Below are positions 19,308 through 31,299 of a stretch of DNA of 64,000 bases, in pieces (the first letter of the stretch is position 1; each line of letters starts with the position of its first letter). The notes under the pieces are model-generated. The model was given only the letters and a program-made list of their open reading frames with translations, was not told the DNA's origin and made no database searches. A program made the position numbers and the translations under genes. Source of the DNA: Platerodrilus igneus (lineage: Eukaryota; Arthropoda; Insecta; Coleoptera; Lycidae); assembly GCA_036346225.1 (NCBI GenBank), contig JARFIW010001254.1:345001-409000 (forward strand), written 5' to 3'.

Positions 19308-22300
19308 CTAGTTTGCTATCAGCCAACCTCGATTTCCCGCCTCAAGCGGGCAGTCGAAGAGCACGTGCTCTGCGCTTTCTGCGCCCTCACCGCATTCGCA
19401 GCGGTCGCTGTTGGTTAGACCGAACCTTTGTAAATACGCCTTCAGGGCGCCGTGCCCTGTTATCAACTGCACCATTTTGTGATCGAGCTTAACCTCGATC
19501 TTACCTCTGGCTTCTATGCTCGGTATGAATTTGTGGGTCAACCTGCCCGTGGCAGCGTTGTTCCACTCTCTTCCCATTGTCGAATTGATTTTTCGCGCAG
19601 CTTTCTTTTGATTAAAGACCTCGATATCGACGAATGTGATATTCGAAAGTCGCCCGTCGCGGCCTCTTTAGCTAATTCGTCAGCCCTATCGTTTCCTACG
19701 TTACCATTGTGCGACCTGACCCAACAGAACTTTAAACGTCGAAACTCTAGCGCCGTACGCGCTATCCTCCAGACGTCCGCTTGGAGATCTGTCGAGGTGT
19801 TCATGTTTGTTAAAGCCGTTAGCGCCGATTTAGTATCACTGATTATATAATACTCGTCTCTGCCCGTATGGTTTATTACGTAATCGATAGCCTCTCGTAT
19901 GGCTACCAATTCGCACTGGAAGATAGTGCACCAGTTCGCGAGTTTGGTTTGAAACCGAAACACCTCCTTTCCTGCTTATACACGACAAACGCCGCGCCTG
20001 CTTGCCCATCGTCCATACGTGAACCGTCCGTATAAATTCTGATACCCATCGCGTCCTCATCACCTTCGACAAACTCGATTCCTCTAATATCAGCCGGGTG
20101 CCCCAACTCAGATACAACGATCTTTCTTGCAATTTCCCTATTACCAAGATTAAAATCTTCGATAATTTCGCGCCCTTTTCCTATATTTATTAATCGTCTA
20201 TCTCTAATCTCCCTAACGACATATTCGATAGGGAGAGTCCTACTGATCACCAGGACAGCCTCCGTGGAGGTAGTCCTGTACGCCCTCGCCGCTTTTACCG
20301 CGGTTATGCGTTGTACGCTCGTCAATTGACGCATCTCCCGGACTTTACAACCTTCTGCCCATACAGAAGCTGCGTACAGTATTGCCGGCTTAATTGCTCC
20401 GGCATAAACCGTCTTCAGCGATTCGCCCCTGAAACCCCACTTTATTTTAGCCGCCGCCATCATTTTATTTGATATTTCGCCGCCCTTACTTTTTACGTAT
20501 TGTACGTGCGCTTTCCTATTTAATCTATCGTCGATCTTGACGCCGAGATAGGTAATAGAATCTTTAAACGGGATTTTCTTCCCTCCTAGCTCTAGCCTAG
20601 GAAGTCTCTGTCCTAGTTTCGTGCCGAAATAAAGCGCCTCTGACTTCGCCGTACTAAATTTTAATTTTACCGCCTGCGACCATTCGTGTAATTTATTAAG
20701 CGCCTCGTTCGGTTTTGTGCGCATATCCATTAACAATCTCGATCTTACAATTAAAAGTGTCTCATCTGCAAACCCAACGATTGAGCATCCTGCGGGCAAC
20801 TTGACCCTAAAGATGCTCTCATACAACAACTTCCAAAATGTGGGACCAGAACATGACCCTTGCGGGCATCCCCTTTCCACCTCACGCGACAGAACTTCAC
20901 CCGGAATTTCAACCTGTGCTAATCGCCCCGAGAAATAGCTCTTGACCAAAGACATCAAGTTTCGTGGACAACCCCTACGATCTAACTCGCAAACGATTAA
21001 TGGCCACCAGGCAGCATCAAATGCTCCTGAAATGTCCAAAGCAACAACGACACAGTACTCTTTGGCATCTCTTGCCTGCTTAATTTCCCCGACAACGAAC
21101 TCTAACGCGTCGATAGTCGACTTGCCCTCCACGAAACCAAACTGTCGGTTATTAAAACCGCCGCTGTCTCGCACTAGATGTTCAACACGCGTAGTCATAA
21201 CGCGATCTAAAACTTTCCCCAGCACCGGTAGCAAGCTAATTGGACGATAGCTGCCCGGATCTGACGCATCCGCCTTTTTAGGTTTGGGTATAAATTTCAC
21301 ATTCTGGATTTTCCAACAACGCGGAAAAACGCCCCTTTCTAAACAAAGATTAAACAACCCAACAAAGACATACGGGGCTAACAGGCACGCCTGCAGAGCT
21401 GCGTCTGAAGTGATTCCATCATGCCCCGGTGCCTTCTTAGGGTTCATTCTCCTAAGAGCCCTGATGACCTCGTGAACTAGGATTGCCTTATCGGCACCTG
21501 TTCCTTGCGCCTTTGCAGCTTCCTGACGTATTAAATCGTGCGACCCTTCACCCCCCCTCGGCATTATCCGATGGGAAAAATTTCTCTAGTAAATATTCCG
21601 CTGTGGTTTTAAAACCTTCCGTGTATTCGCCATTTGTTTTCTTTATATTACTGAGCGCGATTTTTTGTTGTTTTCCTCTAATTACGCGGTATGCGGTTTC
21701 CCAGGGTTCTTTCTCTGAGTTTTGCGTGCAGAATTCTTTAAATTTATTCGTTCGCGTTTCTTCTATTAATATTTTATATTCGCGGTAACTTTGATTATAT
21801 TCTATTCTCCGTTGTTCTCTTATATCTCCCGAGGCGCGTTGATAGCGGCGCCTTAGGTTACGCGTTTCTGCCCGCTTGGTGGTTAGTTCCCGGGTCCACC
21901 AGGGTACGCTGTCTTTAAATGTTTTCTTTTGCGGCATGGAATACGACGACGCGTCTACCACCGCGTCGTTCAATTTTTTCGCGAGTGTTTCGACTTCGTC
22001 TGCCTCTCGGCAGTTTAATAGCTCATTTTAGAGCGCAGGGATACTTTCGCCAAATTTTTCTTTAAACCGCTCCCAATTTGCTTTTTTATTACAGAACCGC
22101 GGAAATATAGTTAGCTGCTCGTTTGCGCTTGTTTTGGTTTCAACGTCCCATGTTATTAATTTATGGTCAGAGAGCTATTCCTTGTCCGACCTTAGTTTCC
22201 AATTACAAATCGTTTCTAACATTTCGTGCGAGACTGCAGTAATATCTATAAAACTGCTGCCTCTATGCGTCTCAAACGTAGGTGAATCATTAGTGTTTAT

Positions 22301-22852
22301 CACACTAAGGTCCCATCCCGTAGAAAGATCAGCAACCTGCGAGCCTCTATCGTCTTTGATAGGGCTGCCCCATAATGGCGACTTAGCATTAAAGTCTCCC
22401 GCGATAATTAAATTTCTATTTCTACCGATTTTACGAAGGATTTCTTCAATTTGATTTATTAAGTCCTCTGTTTGAGGATTCTCCCGCCGGGAATCGATCG
22501 GCGGAAGGTAAGTGCTTATCACGTAAAACGTATGCAATCCCGTTTTTATTTCTGCGGTGGTTATGAACTCATTCGACAGATTGTTTAGGATTATTTCGGC
22601 GCACGTCCCATTATTTATTATTATTCCGCTACGCGGTCGTTTGCTGTTTGCGTTTAAAACGGTAACCCCCTTTCCAAAACCTGTTATTTTGTGGCTATAC
22701 AGGTGCGGTTCCTGTATAAGCCCGATGTCGATATTATTTTCGCTGAATAACTTTACGAAGTTATTTGTAGCACCTTTTCCTTTCCCGAGATTTAGTTGCG
22801 CGAATTTAATCTTCTTGCTTCTTTTAAATCTATCTTTTTCTTCACGGTCCAT
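19308..22852 (-). pseudogene. LINE copy B ORF2: endonuclease, reverse transcriptase, RNase H
   Basis: It starts at the ATG at 22850-22852, overlapping the ORF1 end. Endonuclease motifs are AQLNLGKGKGA, LIQEP, IIAGDFNAKSPLWG and LSDHKLITW (after a TAG at 22175-22177). The RT at 21564-19903 shows APGHDGITSDAAL, YRPISLLPVLGKVLDR, ALDISGAFDAAWWPLI, GCPQGSCSGPTFWKLL, GFADETLLIV and YLGVKID. RNase H motifs are IYTDGSRMDDGQAG, CELVAIREAID, IISDTKSAL and GNDRADELAKEAA, and a Cys/His C-terminus follows. Breaks fall near 22026, 21555, 19960 and 19560. The catalytic FADD is FADE here, so even without frame breaks polymerase activity would be doubtful. Confidence 0.88.
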
Positions 22853-24224
22853 AATCGATGTTCCGTGTGATTGCGTTCTTCAATCTCAGCATCGTGGGGC
22901 ATCTACTCGACTTGGCGTCGTGGCGCGTATCGACCTTCGCGCCACCGCCAGTTCTGTCGTTTGCCCTAGCGCAAACCACACAGCAGGGGACTGCCCTCCG
23001 GCAATTCTTGAACTCGTGACCGACTTCGGCACAGTTACCGCACCACTGTACCTTCTCCCTGCACTCCATCGATCTATGGCCGTACTCGTAGCACCTGTAG
23101 CACTGCGTCATCGAGAAGTGGTCCCGGGCCCAGACTCTTCGCCACCTAAGGTTTATAGCGTCAGCTAATATGCGTCTCCGAAGTGTGGGGGTCACTTCGA
23201 AGGCTACGTTGACGAAGGGATCCCTAGGGCCTTTTCCGCCAAACCTAAACTTCTCTCTTAGGTGGTCTTCAATTTTCAAATCGCCGAAGCGGGGATTCTG
23301 GCACGCGATCAACCGCACCAGCTCTTCCGCCTTCATCCCCGCTTCGACCCCCGGAAGAACGACCCGTGGACGCTTCTTCTCGATGGTCTTCGCCACGAGC
23401 TCTTTACAGTCACCGACAACCTTCGACTGCAATTTCTTCGCATCTTCTCGGTTTGCACACTCGACAACTACACCGCCCCTTCGAGTTCTACGAGCTCCGA
23501 CCACAACAAAACCATCACGAGCGGGATCGACCTTCTTCTTTAGGGTCGACATGACGTCATCCTTCTCCCCTGGTCTGGCGTCGACCCTAACTGCAAAGGT
23601 GGGCGTCGCACCTGCAGCAGCTGCAGCATACGACGCCTTCCGCGGCATCGGCACCTCCTGGCTCCTGGAACACTGCTGCCCTGAAACACAAGCAACCACC
23701 GCTGGACTTCCCCCGACAACATTAGCTCTCCCAGAATCACTAGCCACAAGCCGCAGCGCCCTAACCATACCTATAAGTTGATTCGCCGCGTCGAGGAAAT
23801 CATCCAGGTCGTAGCGAATCCTCTTTCTGTCCTCCACGACGATAGTGGCGGAGGTCGTCGGCACCCTCCCGGAGATGATCCAGTGCGCCTTCCTCACCTT
23901 CAATCTCAGGAGGTCCAGCTCATCGAGGTCGCTAGCTGCAACGCTAACGTCGCTGCTAGTCGACATCTTTCGCTGGGCTCCCGAAGTTGAGGGCGATTTA
24001 GGCGCCGCAGCCACCCCAGGGGGCCCCGACTCCCCCGAAACGACTGCCGCAGACACAGGCTCCTCTACCTCCTGTACCTCCTCCTAAATCCCTAACCTAA
24101 CGTCTTTTAAAATTACCTTTAGCTGTTTCCCCCCAACAGCGCCCTCAGCCTCCGACCTATTAGACTCCGACCTATCTCCCCTCTTTTTCCTGGGCAACGG
24201 GTCCTCGTCGCGGTGGACCACCAT
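22842..24224 (-). pseudogene. LINE copy B ORF1: Gag-like RNA-binding protein with zinc knuckles
   Basis: One frame runs from the ATG at 24222-24224 to the TGA at 22842-22844, broken once by a TAG at 24084-24086. The remaining ORF from 24056 is 404 residues. The C-terminal third has a triple zinc-knuckle array (CYRCYEYGHRSMEC, CGNCAEVGHEFKNC, CCVVCARANDRTGG...H...C), usual for ORF1 of R1/I/Jockey-type LINEs. Upstream are a Ser/Ala-rich N-terminus and a conserved domain around IEDHLREKFRFGG. The stop codon overlaps the ORF2 start (ATGGACCGTGA), suggesting coupled translation of ORF2. Confidence 0.85.
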
Positions 24225-25323
24225 GCTGACAAAACAATCGACAAAAAATGACACCTAAAACGCAGCTCAAAAACCACTTGACCGTTACGACGCTAAAAGA
24301 AAGACGCTAGAAGAACGCAAAACGTTGGTCCAATAAAAATGTTTTGTTTAAAGGTGAACCGTAAGCAACCTTGTATTTATTTAAACTTCGAACCGCCCAA
24401 TTAAATATCAAATTTTAACAAAAATACAACAAGCACCAAGCGTCAAAATAACAACTAGAATCAAATAAATTCCCTAGCGCAATTCGATTCAAAATGTACC
24501 GCGAAGAACACTATTTATTTATTTTAAATTTTTAAAACCGCCAAATCAATTTAAATAAACTAATTACTTCAAAATATTAAAATATCTAATTTACAAACAA
24601 CAACACTTTATTTTTAAACGTGTAATTAAGAAAATAAGGTCGAGCGCAATCGGAATGAGGTAACCGGAAATGACCTTTCACTTAATCATTTGGTAACTGT
24701 AACTGCTACACCGCTTAATTACACCACAATCGATCTTAAAGGAACTTATAAGTACGCGTGTACTTAAATTACGGAAAATTTATATTAAAATTGTTTTAAA
24801 ATTTACAGTTTTGAGATATTTATTTGATTTAAAAGGCTTAGATTTTTGTTTTTTGTTATTATTTTATTATACGCGCACTATAAAATTTCACACACTTTTT
24901 GGTTGTTTTACCCGGTTTTATACTCGATTTACGCGGTTTTTATTTTAAATTTATTATTAAAAATGCCTTTTTAAGTTATTCCGAAATTATTTTGAGTATT
25001 AGTTTAGTAGATTTTTGTTTTGTTGGCCCGTAATTTATTTATTTTATTTTAAAACGCGGATTTAGTTTAAATTACAAAGAAAACGCGATTTATTTAGTTT
25101 TTATTTAGTTTAAATTCTGTTTTAAATTTTTTTTTAATTTTACTGCCCTGTATTTAAAATTTGATGGCACACAATTATAAAAATAAAACACAATAAAAAG
25201 CAAAGCTTCAAATAAAATAATTCAACAATAAATAATAAAACCCTAGATAAAAACTTACTGTTACTGCTGAAGCGGGAGCTCGGCAAAAACACGTCCGCTC
25301 GCTTCAAGCGGCAACTAGAAAGT
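24225..25323 (-). other. LINE copy B 5' UTR
   Basis: Between the ORF1 start and the 14-bp duplication lie 1.1 kb of AT-rich DNA without ORFs. The outermost 60 bp are GC-richer (GCGAGCGGACGTG, GAGCTCCCGCTTC). It probably contains the internal promoter; no specific element can be proved. Confidence 0.55.
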
Positions 25324-25337
25324 CAGATTAAGTGGCA
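25324..25337. repeat. Target-site duplication, right side of LINE copy B
   Basis: CAGATTAAGTGGCA, identical to 17864-17877. Confidence 0.75.
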
Positions 25338-25730
25338 GCAAAATTGAAAGAATGGGCTAATGTAACTTATAAATTAACTAATATGAATAACAGAATATAT
25401 TTTTTAGAAAGATGCAGACATAGAGGACTGATACCTAAACATATCAGGGGGATGTATAGAAATGCATCAAACATCGTTAACATGTACAATCATAGGCGAC
25501 TAACAAGGATAAATCATCACTTAAACAGGTCAGCAAGATTTATTATTAATGTAGAAATAGAAGATTATCATTGCATGTTGGTTAATTACAACAGGAACCT
25601 GCTCTTTATTATTAATTCTCTTAAAGGAGTACTGCCTCCTGCATTACTTAAATCATATGATCAGAGACAAACTGCTAGATATGAATATTTATACCATGCG
25701 AATAAATTGCTTGGTGTCGTCTTCTTTCTC
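25338..25730 (+). pseudogene. PLE-type N-terminal domain fragment
   Basis: An open stretch of about 130 codons right after the duplication reads KLTNMNNRIYFLERCRHRGL, IPKHIRGMYRN, then a basic helical region. This matches the N-terminal part of Penelope-like polyproteins, which have FL..CR..GL.P..IR before the RT. It breaks off near 25730, where a Leu/Phe/Ile-rich TC-repeat reading takes over. The LINE appears to have inserted next to or into this PLE remnant. Confidence 0.5.
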
Positions 25731-25854
25731 TTCTTCTACTTCCTTGGTCTCATCATCATCATCATTATTTTCTTCCTCCTCCTCACGCATCGTTTTTAAC
25801 ATCGAAAAATTCTTTCCTGAACTATAAATATATCTAGATTTAGCACATTAAAAA

Positions 25855-26228
25855 TACTCTGAATGGCAAAATATTATCTTATCGGTTCTGTAATGTTTCT
25901 CATCTTCATCTTTGATGTCTCAGAGACCGTGGAACTAGTCGTTTGTAGTTGTTCTTCTTCTTGTTCACTAAAAAGTCAAATGAATATTAGATTGAGTAAA
26001 TGCATTAAGAGAATTAAATCTATATTAAGCCAGAGAATACATACCGTATTGGTGTTATCAGATTGTATGTTTCAATTGGTGGATCTGCCCACGGAGCCAA
26101 CGATTCTTCCAACTCTTCGTTTGGATTTATTATCATTTCTTCAATAGTTCTCATTTTGAATCGTTTACAGCACAATTACAACTTGATAAAACGATTGAAT
26201 GATTATCACACACACATCTTGGGTATAT
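25855..26228. repeat. Inverted repeat pair 2, left arm
   Basis: It is the reverse complement of 30594-31022 with many substitutions and small indels. It carries the two-exon gene described at 25874-26154; the right arm carries a decayed version. Confidence 0.7.
25874..26154 (-). CDS. Small two-exon gene, unrecognised, 67 residues
   Basis: Exon 1 runs from the ATG at 26152-26154 to 26045. A 77-nt intron has a GTATG donor (26044) and a TTTTTAG acceptor (ending 25968). Exon 2 is 25967-25874, ending in TAA. The product is acidic, with MRTIEEMIINPNEELEESLA in exon 1 and an EQEEEQLQTT stretch in exon 2. The right arm of the inverted repeat (30594-31022) preserves the intron borders (GTATGTATTC ... 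TTTTTTAG) although its exons are decayed, which supports the gene model. I recognise no family. Confidence 0.5.
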
Positions 26229-26299
26229 ATAGTTATTATACAACAAGAACAGCAGAAAATTTAATAAACTCTATCATAAAGAAATTTAACGCTGACTGA

Positions 26300-26888
26300 T
26301 ACCTGAGAGCTTGGTTATACCGTTTCATGGTAATGTAAAAGACCTATAGTTACTGGCGTAGAATTATTAAATCATGCACAATAGGGATTTCCATGTTAAA
26401 TTCTTAATCTTCAAATATTGGATTCATAAATTATTTTAGAGAAAAAGCGTAAATATGTTTCTTGTATAGAAACAAATTCAGAATGCTGCCATATCACTAC
26501 TTATTTTTTTACTTTTCATACAAGAGTTAAAAATAATGAAATTAAGACTACTATTTTAACAAAAATAGTTTATGGCTTGTAATTGTTGAAAACATTAGTA
26601 ATGTTTTAACCACAAATTTAGATGTATTTAAGTTTAGTTTTGCGTTTAGACAATACATACTAATACTGAAAATCTTAAAACTACTTTAAATTTGCTATTA
26701 AAACACTATCATTGTTTCAATAATTCAAAGGTACAGTCTATAGTTTTGTTTTCCCTAAAAATAATTTGGGGGAGCCAATATTTGAATATTAAGAATATAA
26801 CATGGAAATCCTTATGGTATGTGATCTAATTATACACCCTATATAGAAACAGTTTAAGCGCTTTAGCTCAATTTTGAGCTAAAATATC
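26300..26888. other. AT-rich stretch without recognisable gene
   Basis: Nothing coding or structural is seen between the two inverted-repeat systems. Confidence 0.4.
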
Positions 26889-28930
26889 AGTTATGTCCTC
26901 TTCATCATATAACCCTCAATATGTACCGGCCTTGAATTTACATTAGATGTTCTCTTACAATAGGCCTGAAACAAAAAAAATCTGAATCTGCATTGCATGT
27001 AATTCTCACTTTTAAAAAAATTAACAAGTTGTTCAATGAAAGAAAATAGAATGCGGTTTTGATTAATATACAATTTTTTTTTTAAAACCAGTCAGAGATT
27101 CCTAGATTTTTTTTGCTTTAGTAACTTATTGTACTTCAATGTCAATTAATATTGATAAGAGATATGTAAATATCAATCTTAGCTAACAAGTAATACTTTA
27201 AATTTCTATGGATCGATTACTAATACATTTCTTTATGATCAATATGATATTCTTTGTAGATCACAATTCATTTCCTTTATAGCATCATCGATAAGACATG
27301 GCTCGAAACTGTTTATGAGCTGTGCGTCATCTGCGTGAAGCTGCACGCACAATACAGTGTTTAATTACATTAGACAGATCTGTTCTGTATATTGCAAATA
27401 AAAAAAAACAGTCCCAGTATACTTCTCTGTGGAACATCTTTTTAGGATTTATTAACGCTTCTGAAGTGCAGTTTTCAATTCTAATGCACTACTTTCTCTT
27501 TGATAGACTACCATGAAAATAGAAATAAAAATTTTTCTGCTTTAAGCTTACCAAACGTTCAAGAACATACAAAAATTCATTATTTTTTTTATACACGCGA
27601 CATCATTGAAAATGTAATTTTAAGGCTTATAATATTTCACTTAATATCCAAAATGACGGTCATAAGAAAAACAAAAATTGTATGCTAGAATACTCTTTAA
27701 AAAAGTATCCTGTGTCCTAACAATGTATAAGCCAAGTGATGGTATGACTTAGGGTTCATATTTTATTATCAAAAAACTAAATCATTCACTTTTTAGATTT
27801 CTTTGATATCTCCTAAAGCAAAGGGCTTACAACAATTTTATAAACAACTAAATAATTGCATTACTGCAGTTATCGCAGAATTTTTCTCTATTGCATAATT
27901 TGAAGTACTTGGATACAAAAAAATCATGCACACGCAAGCGTTTTATTGTTTCAACGAAGGTATAGTCTATTAAACATCTTATGTATGTCTGCTGAGGACA
28001 ACGTTTTATTCTATTCATTTCTTGATAGTTGCAAGACATTCTTTTTTTCTATTACATATACGACAAGCGTTTTTTCTTTGTCAACGAATGTGTAGTCTAT
28101 TGACTTTAGTTTGGATTTATGTACGTATTTGCCTTTCCATAGCTATGTACAGCCAACGCTATGTAATTAGATTAGATGCGCGCATTTCTAATTTCAACCA
28201 CAAAAAAATGAGAGCATCTCAGATTTTTTATAATAATAAGTAATATATGAAAGTCTAACTGAACCTCAAAATCGTATTTGATAATTTAATGCAATTGTCT
28301 AGCAATCAATCAGGCGACTTTTACAATGTTGCAGGTGTTTTAACGTCGTTTTATTTAACTGTAGATAAATCTAGTACCTTAATCGTAGGGTAAATATTGA
28401 ACGAGTTTAAATAATTTAGTAATTGTAGTCGACTGCAGGGAATTGAAGCTTTTTTTATGCGTTGCCCTACAATGAATCCATTAAATTTACCTGCGTTTAC
28501 ATTGCAAGCAGTTTGTATTTGATAACAACCGAGTTCATTACATTTTTAAAACATGAGTCATGCATAATCAGGAATTTTATTTTCATTGTCAAGATGCTGC
28601 AATATGCCTTACGAACTGCGTTTAATATGAAAACAATACAGCAGCGACCTTTGGTCTTTTATATGACCTTAATAAATACTTGTTTGAAATGAATGTCAAT
28701 CGCTTTAAGTGAAAAATCAGTTGGACAAACCGCTCATTTGGCGATTTGTGAGTTTATTCACCCAGATATAGAAAAATATTATAACACCGTACAGTTAGCA
28801 ATCTCCTCTGATTTAATAAATTTTTTAGTTAAATGTGAAATATTTACTTTTCAGTAAAACTGAATGTGATTTTGTATCAAGCTTTATTTATTATAAAAAA
28901 AATGTGGTCAATTCAAACTTTTTCTGCGTT
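26889..28930. repeat. Inverted repeat pair 1, left arm (about 2.04 kb)
   Basis: It is the reverse complement of 33508-35577 along its full length with high identity by eye. The outer border is at AGTTATGTCC and the inner border at CTTTTTCTGCGTT. No transposase-like ORF is visible; the longest conserved reading inside is 54 codons (28693-28857). Confidence 0.8.
28693..28857 (+). CDS. Hypothetical 54-residue ORF conserved in both arms
   Basis: It starts ATGTCAATCGC and encodes MSIALSEKSVGQTAHLAICE, then an FIHPDIEKYYNTVQLAIS stretch, stopping in TTTTCAG-TAA. The matching ORF is in the opposite arm, about 33590-33748 minus, with few amino-acid changes. The arms are so similar that conservation is weak evidence of coding. 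No family is recognised. Confidence 0.25.
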   Translation: MSIALSEKSVGQTAHLAICEFIHPDIEKYYNTVQLAISSDLINFLVKCEIFTFQ

Positions 28931-29090
28931 GCCCTAATCGAATAAAAAAAGAAACATAGTAAAAAATTAACTCATGCCTTAATCAACTAAGACAGTAATA
29001 TTGAATACGTTTTAGATTATTGGGTGAAATAATTTACTTTTCAGTAAAACTGAAAAAATTGACTTTTATACATTTAATTAGATTCAAAAT

Positions 29091-29092
<2 letters not shown>

Positions 29093-29141
<49 letters not shown>
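29093..29141. repeat. (TA)n microsatellite
   Basis: A simple TA tract. It is followed by a second, diverged direct copy (29150-29270) of the 28490-28620 segment. Confidence 0.95.
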
Positions 29142-29144
<3 letters not shown>

Positions 29145-29858
29145 TATGTAATTGCGTTTACATTGAAAACAGGTTGTATTCTATTTTGATAACAAAGTTC
29201 ATTACACGATTCGTGCAACATCATGAATTCTTTCATTGTCAAGGTGCTGCAATATAGCTTACAGTAAATTAAATTAATTACGGCGTTAATGCTAGGATAG
29301 CAGATTGCATAAATGTTTTAATACTGGTTTTAAAAATTAAATTTTACTTTACCCTACGATTAAGGTGTGATTGATTGATTTTTTTAAGGTACTAGATTTA
29401 TCTCCAGGTAACTAAAACGAAGTTTAAAACACTAGCAAAACTATTGAAGAATGCTGACATAACATCGCAAAGTGTAATAGACTATAACTTTCTTGCAACT
29501 AGAAAAAAATGCTTGTGGTATGCGATTTTTTTTATTTCAAATTACACACGCAATGTTAATTCTAGGATAAAACTGCAGAATGCTTTTTAATACTGGTTTT
29601 AAAAAATTTGTGTACCTAATCAAACCAGAAAAAACGGCATTTTATTTTTGTTTTAAAGCAAGATATTAAAATCTTATTTATAATAGGTACAAGATCGCTT
29701 CAATTAAAAAAATTCCTAAAGATTTGAGCATCCCAGAAAATCTACATCAAACTCATGGATAGTTGAATAAAACTCTTAACCTAGGTTAGATATGAATCCA
29801 ATGAGCAAAAAAAAAACTTGGGGTACGCAAAGCACCACATTATGACTTTCAATCCTTA

Positions 29859-30240
29859 ATGCAAATATATGGCATAAACCATTATGGAGGTTTTTTTTTC
29901 TACAAAGAAAGCATGCATTGTGGTACGTGTAAAATGGTACCATATTCGCAAACAAACAAAGGATTAAAATACATTTTAGTAGTTATTGATTGTTTCTCCA
30001 AATACGTATGGGCTGTACCACTTAAAAGTAAAACGGGTATTGATGTTACTGCTGCAATGAAAACAATTTTAAAATCCTCCAAGAAATTTGCAGTCTGATT
30101 TTGGTAAATAATATTATAACAAACACTTTCAATCCTTAATGCAGACATATGGCATACACCATTATAGCGTTTTTTTTTTCTATAAAGAAAGCATGCATTG
30201 TGGAACGTGTAATTAGAACTTTAAAGGGAAAAATTTAAGT
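29859..30240 (+). pseudogene. Maverick/Polinton-type integrase remnant
   Basis: The open frame to 30098 encodes the DDE core start GLKYILVVIDCFSKYVWAVP then LKSKTGIDVT, with the first catalytic Asp. After a shift near 30090 another frame gives LQSDFGK (second Asp), YYNKHFQSLMQTYGIHHYS and, after a further shift, KKACIVERVIRTLKGK with the expected Glu. This is the retroviral-like integrase found in Maverick/Polinton elements. A roughly 90-bp segment of it (30127-30217) is also present upstream at 29840-29930, joined out of order and with Val in place of the Glu, so the locus is rearranged. Confidence 0.65.
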
Positions 30241-30593
30241 GATATTGTAAAACAATACAACAATACAGTTCAGAATACTCGCTGTCGTATGTAATTTTTT
30301 GTAATCAAGTACTACAAAAATTAGACAATAGAAAAAAGTCTATGATATCGATTATACCGGCCTTCCATTAATGCTGACTGAGTGTGTTTATTTATTATTC
30401 TGCTGTTCTTAGCATTACATTTCACGCTTTTATTTTTCTGCGGACGTCAGCATTAAATTTATACATGACTGGGTTTATTAAATTTTTTGTAGATTTCATA
30501 TTTCTACAATTGCTATCTAGACAATACCTTAGCATTAAATTCTTGCTGACATGGGTTGAATTTTCTGCTGTTCTTGTTGTTTAATATCTTTAT
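30241..30593. other. Non-coding with repeated CTGACTGAGT / GACGTCAGCATTAAA units
   Basis: Short AT-rich units around TGCTGACTGAGT and CTGC(G/A)GAC(G/A)TCAGCATTAAA occur here more than once, and also at about 5310-5355 and 35690-35735 beside the DIQGF ORFs. No gene is seen. Confidence 0.4.
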
Positions 30594-31022
30594 ATACTCA
30601 AGATATGTGTGTGATAATCGCTCAATCTTTATTGTCAAGTTGTAGTTGTGTTCTATAGAACAAATCAAAAATGAAATTTTTTTTAAAATTGCCCTTGTCA
30701 GGAAAGAATAATGATATTGGTTGGTTTAAAATTATTGAGTAGTTTATAGTCAATCCAAATGAAGTGCTGGAAAAAATCGTTGGCACCGTGAGCAGATCCA
30801 CCAATTGCAACGTACGACCTGATGACACCAATACAGAGTATGTATTCGTTGGCTTAATATATAGATTTAATTTTCTTAATGCATTTACTTGATCTAATCT
30901 TCATCTGAATCTTTTTTTTTTAGTGAACACGAAGAAGAACAACCAGAAACGACCGCGCGTCAAAGATGAAGAAGACAGCCCCCATAGAACCGATAAGGCA
31001 ATATGTTTTTTACCGTTCAGAG
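30594..31022. repeat. Inverted repeat pair 2, right arm
   Basis: It is the reverse complement of 25855-26228. It contains a decayed version of the two-exon gene with recognisable intron ends. Confidence 0.7.
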
Positions 31023-31131
31023 TTGGAGTGAGTTGGAACTGTTTTTTATATTTGGGATGCTTGCTCATTTAGAAAACGATAATATAAACAACTTAAGTGA
31101 ATTATAGCATGTTTATTCTAGAGTACATCAC

Positions 31132-31296
<165 letters not shown>

Positions 31297-31299
31297 TTT

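Larger units (their letters stand above)
17878..25323 (-). mobile_element. Non-LTR retrotransposon (R1/LOA/I type), full-length copy B
   Basis: A 7.4-kb minus-strand element bounded by a perfect 14-bp duplication. It has a 5' UTR of about 1.1 kb, ORF1 (Gag-like, zinc knuckles) overlapping ORF2 (endonuclease, RT, RNase H), a long 3' UTR, a terminal stem-loop and no poly(A) tail. RNase H after RT argues for the I/LOA side of the R1-I group, while the 14-bp duplication and apparent target preference recall R1. I leave the clade open. Confidence 0.88.

Noticed and set aside
22557..24087. Long plus-strand ORFs opposite LINE ORF1/ORF2
   Set aside because: They are shadows of the GC-richer coding strand; motifs are only on the minus strand.
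26891..27073. Minus-strand ORF with a possible GTGAGA...TTTCAG mini-intron
   Set aside because: Splicing would bring in a stop at once, and the reading differs in the other arm; no support for a gene.
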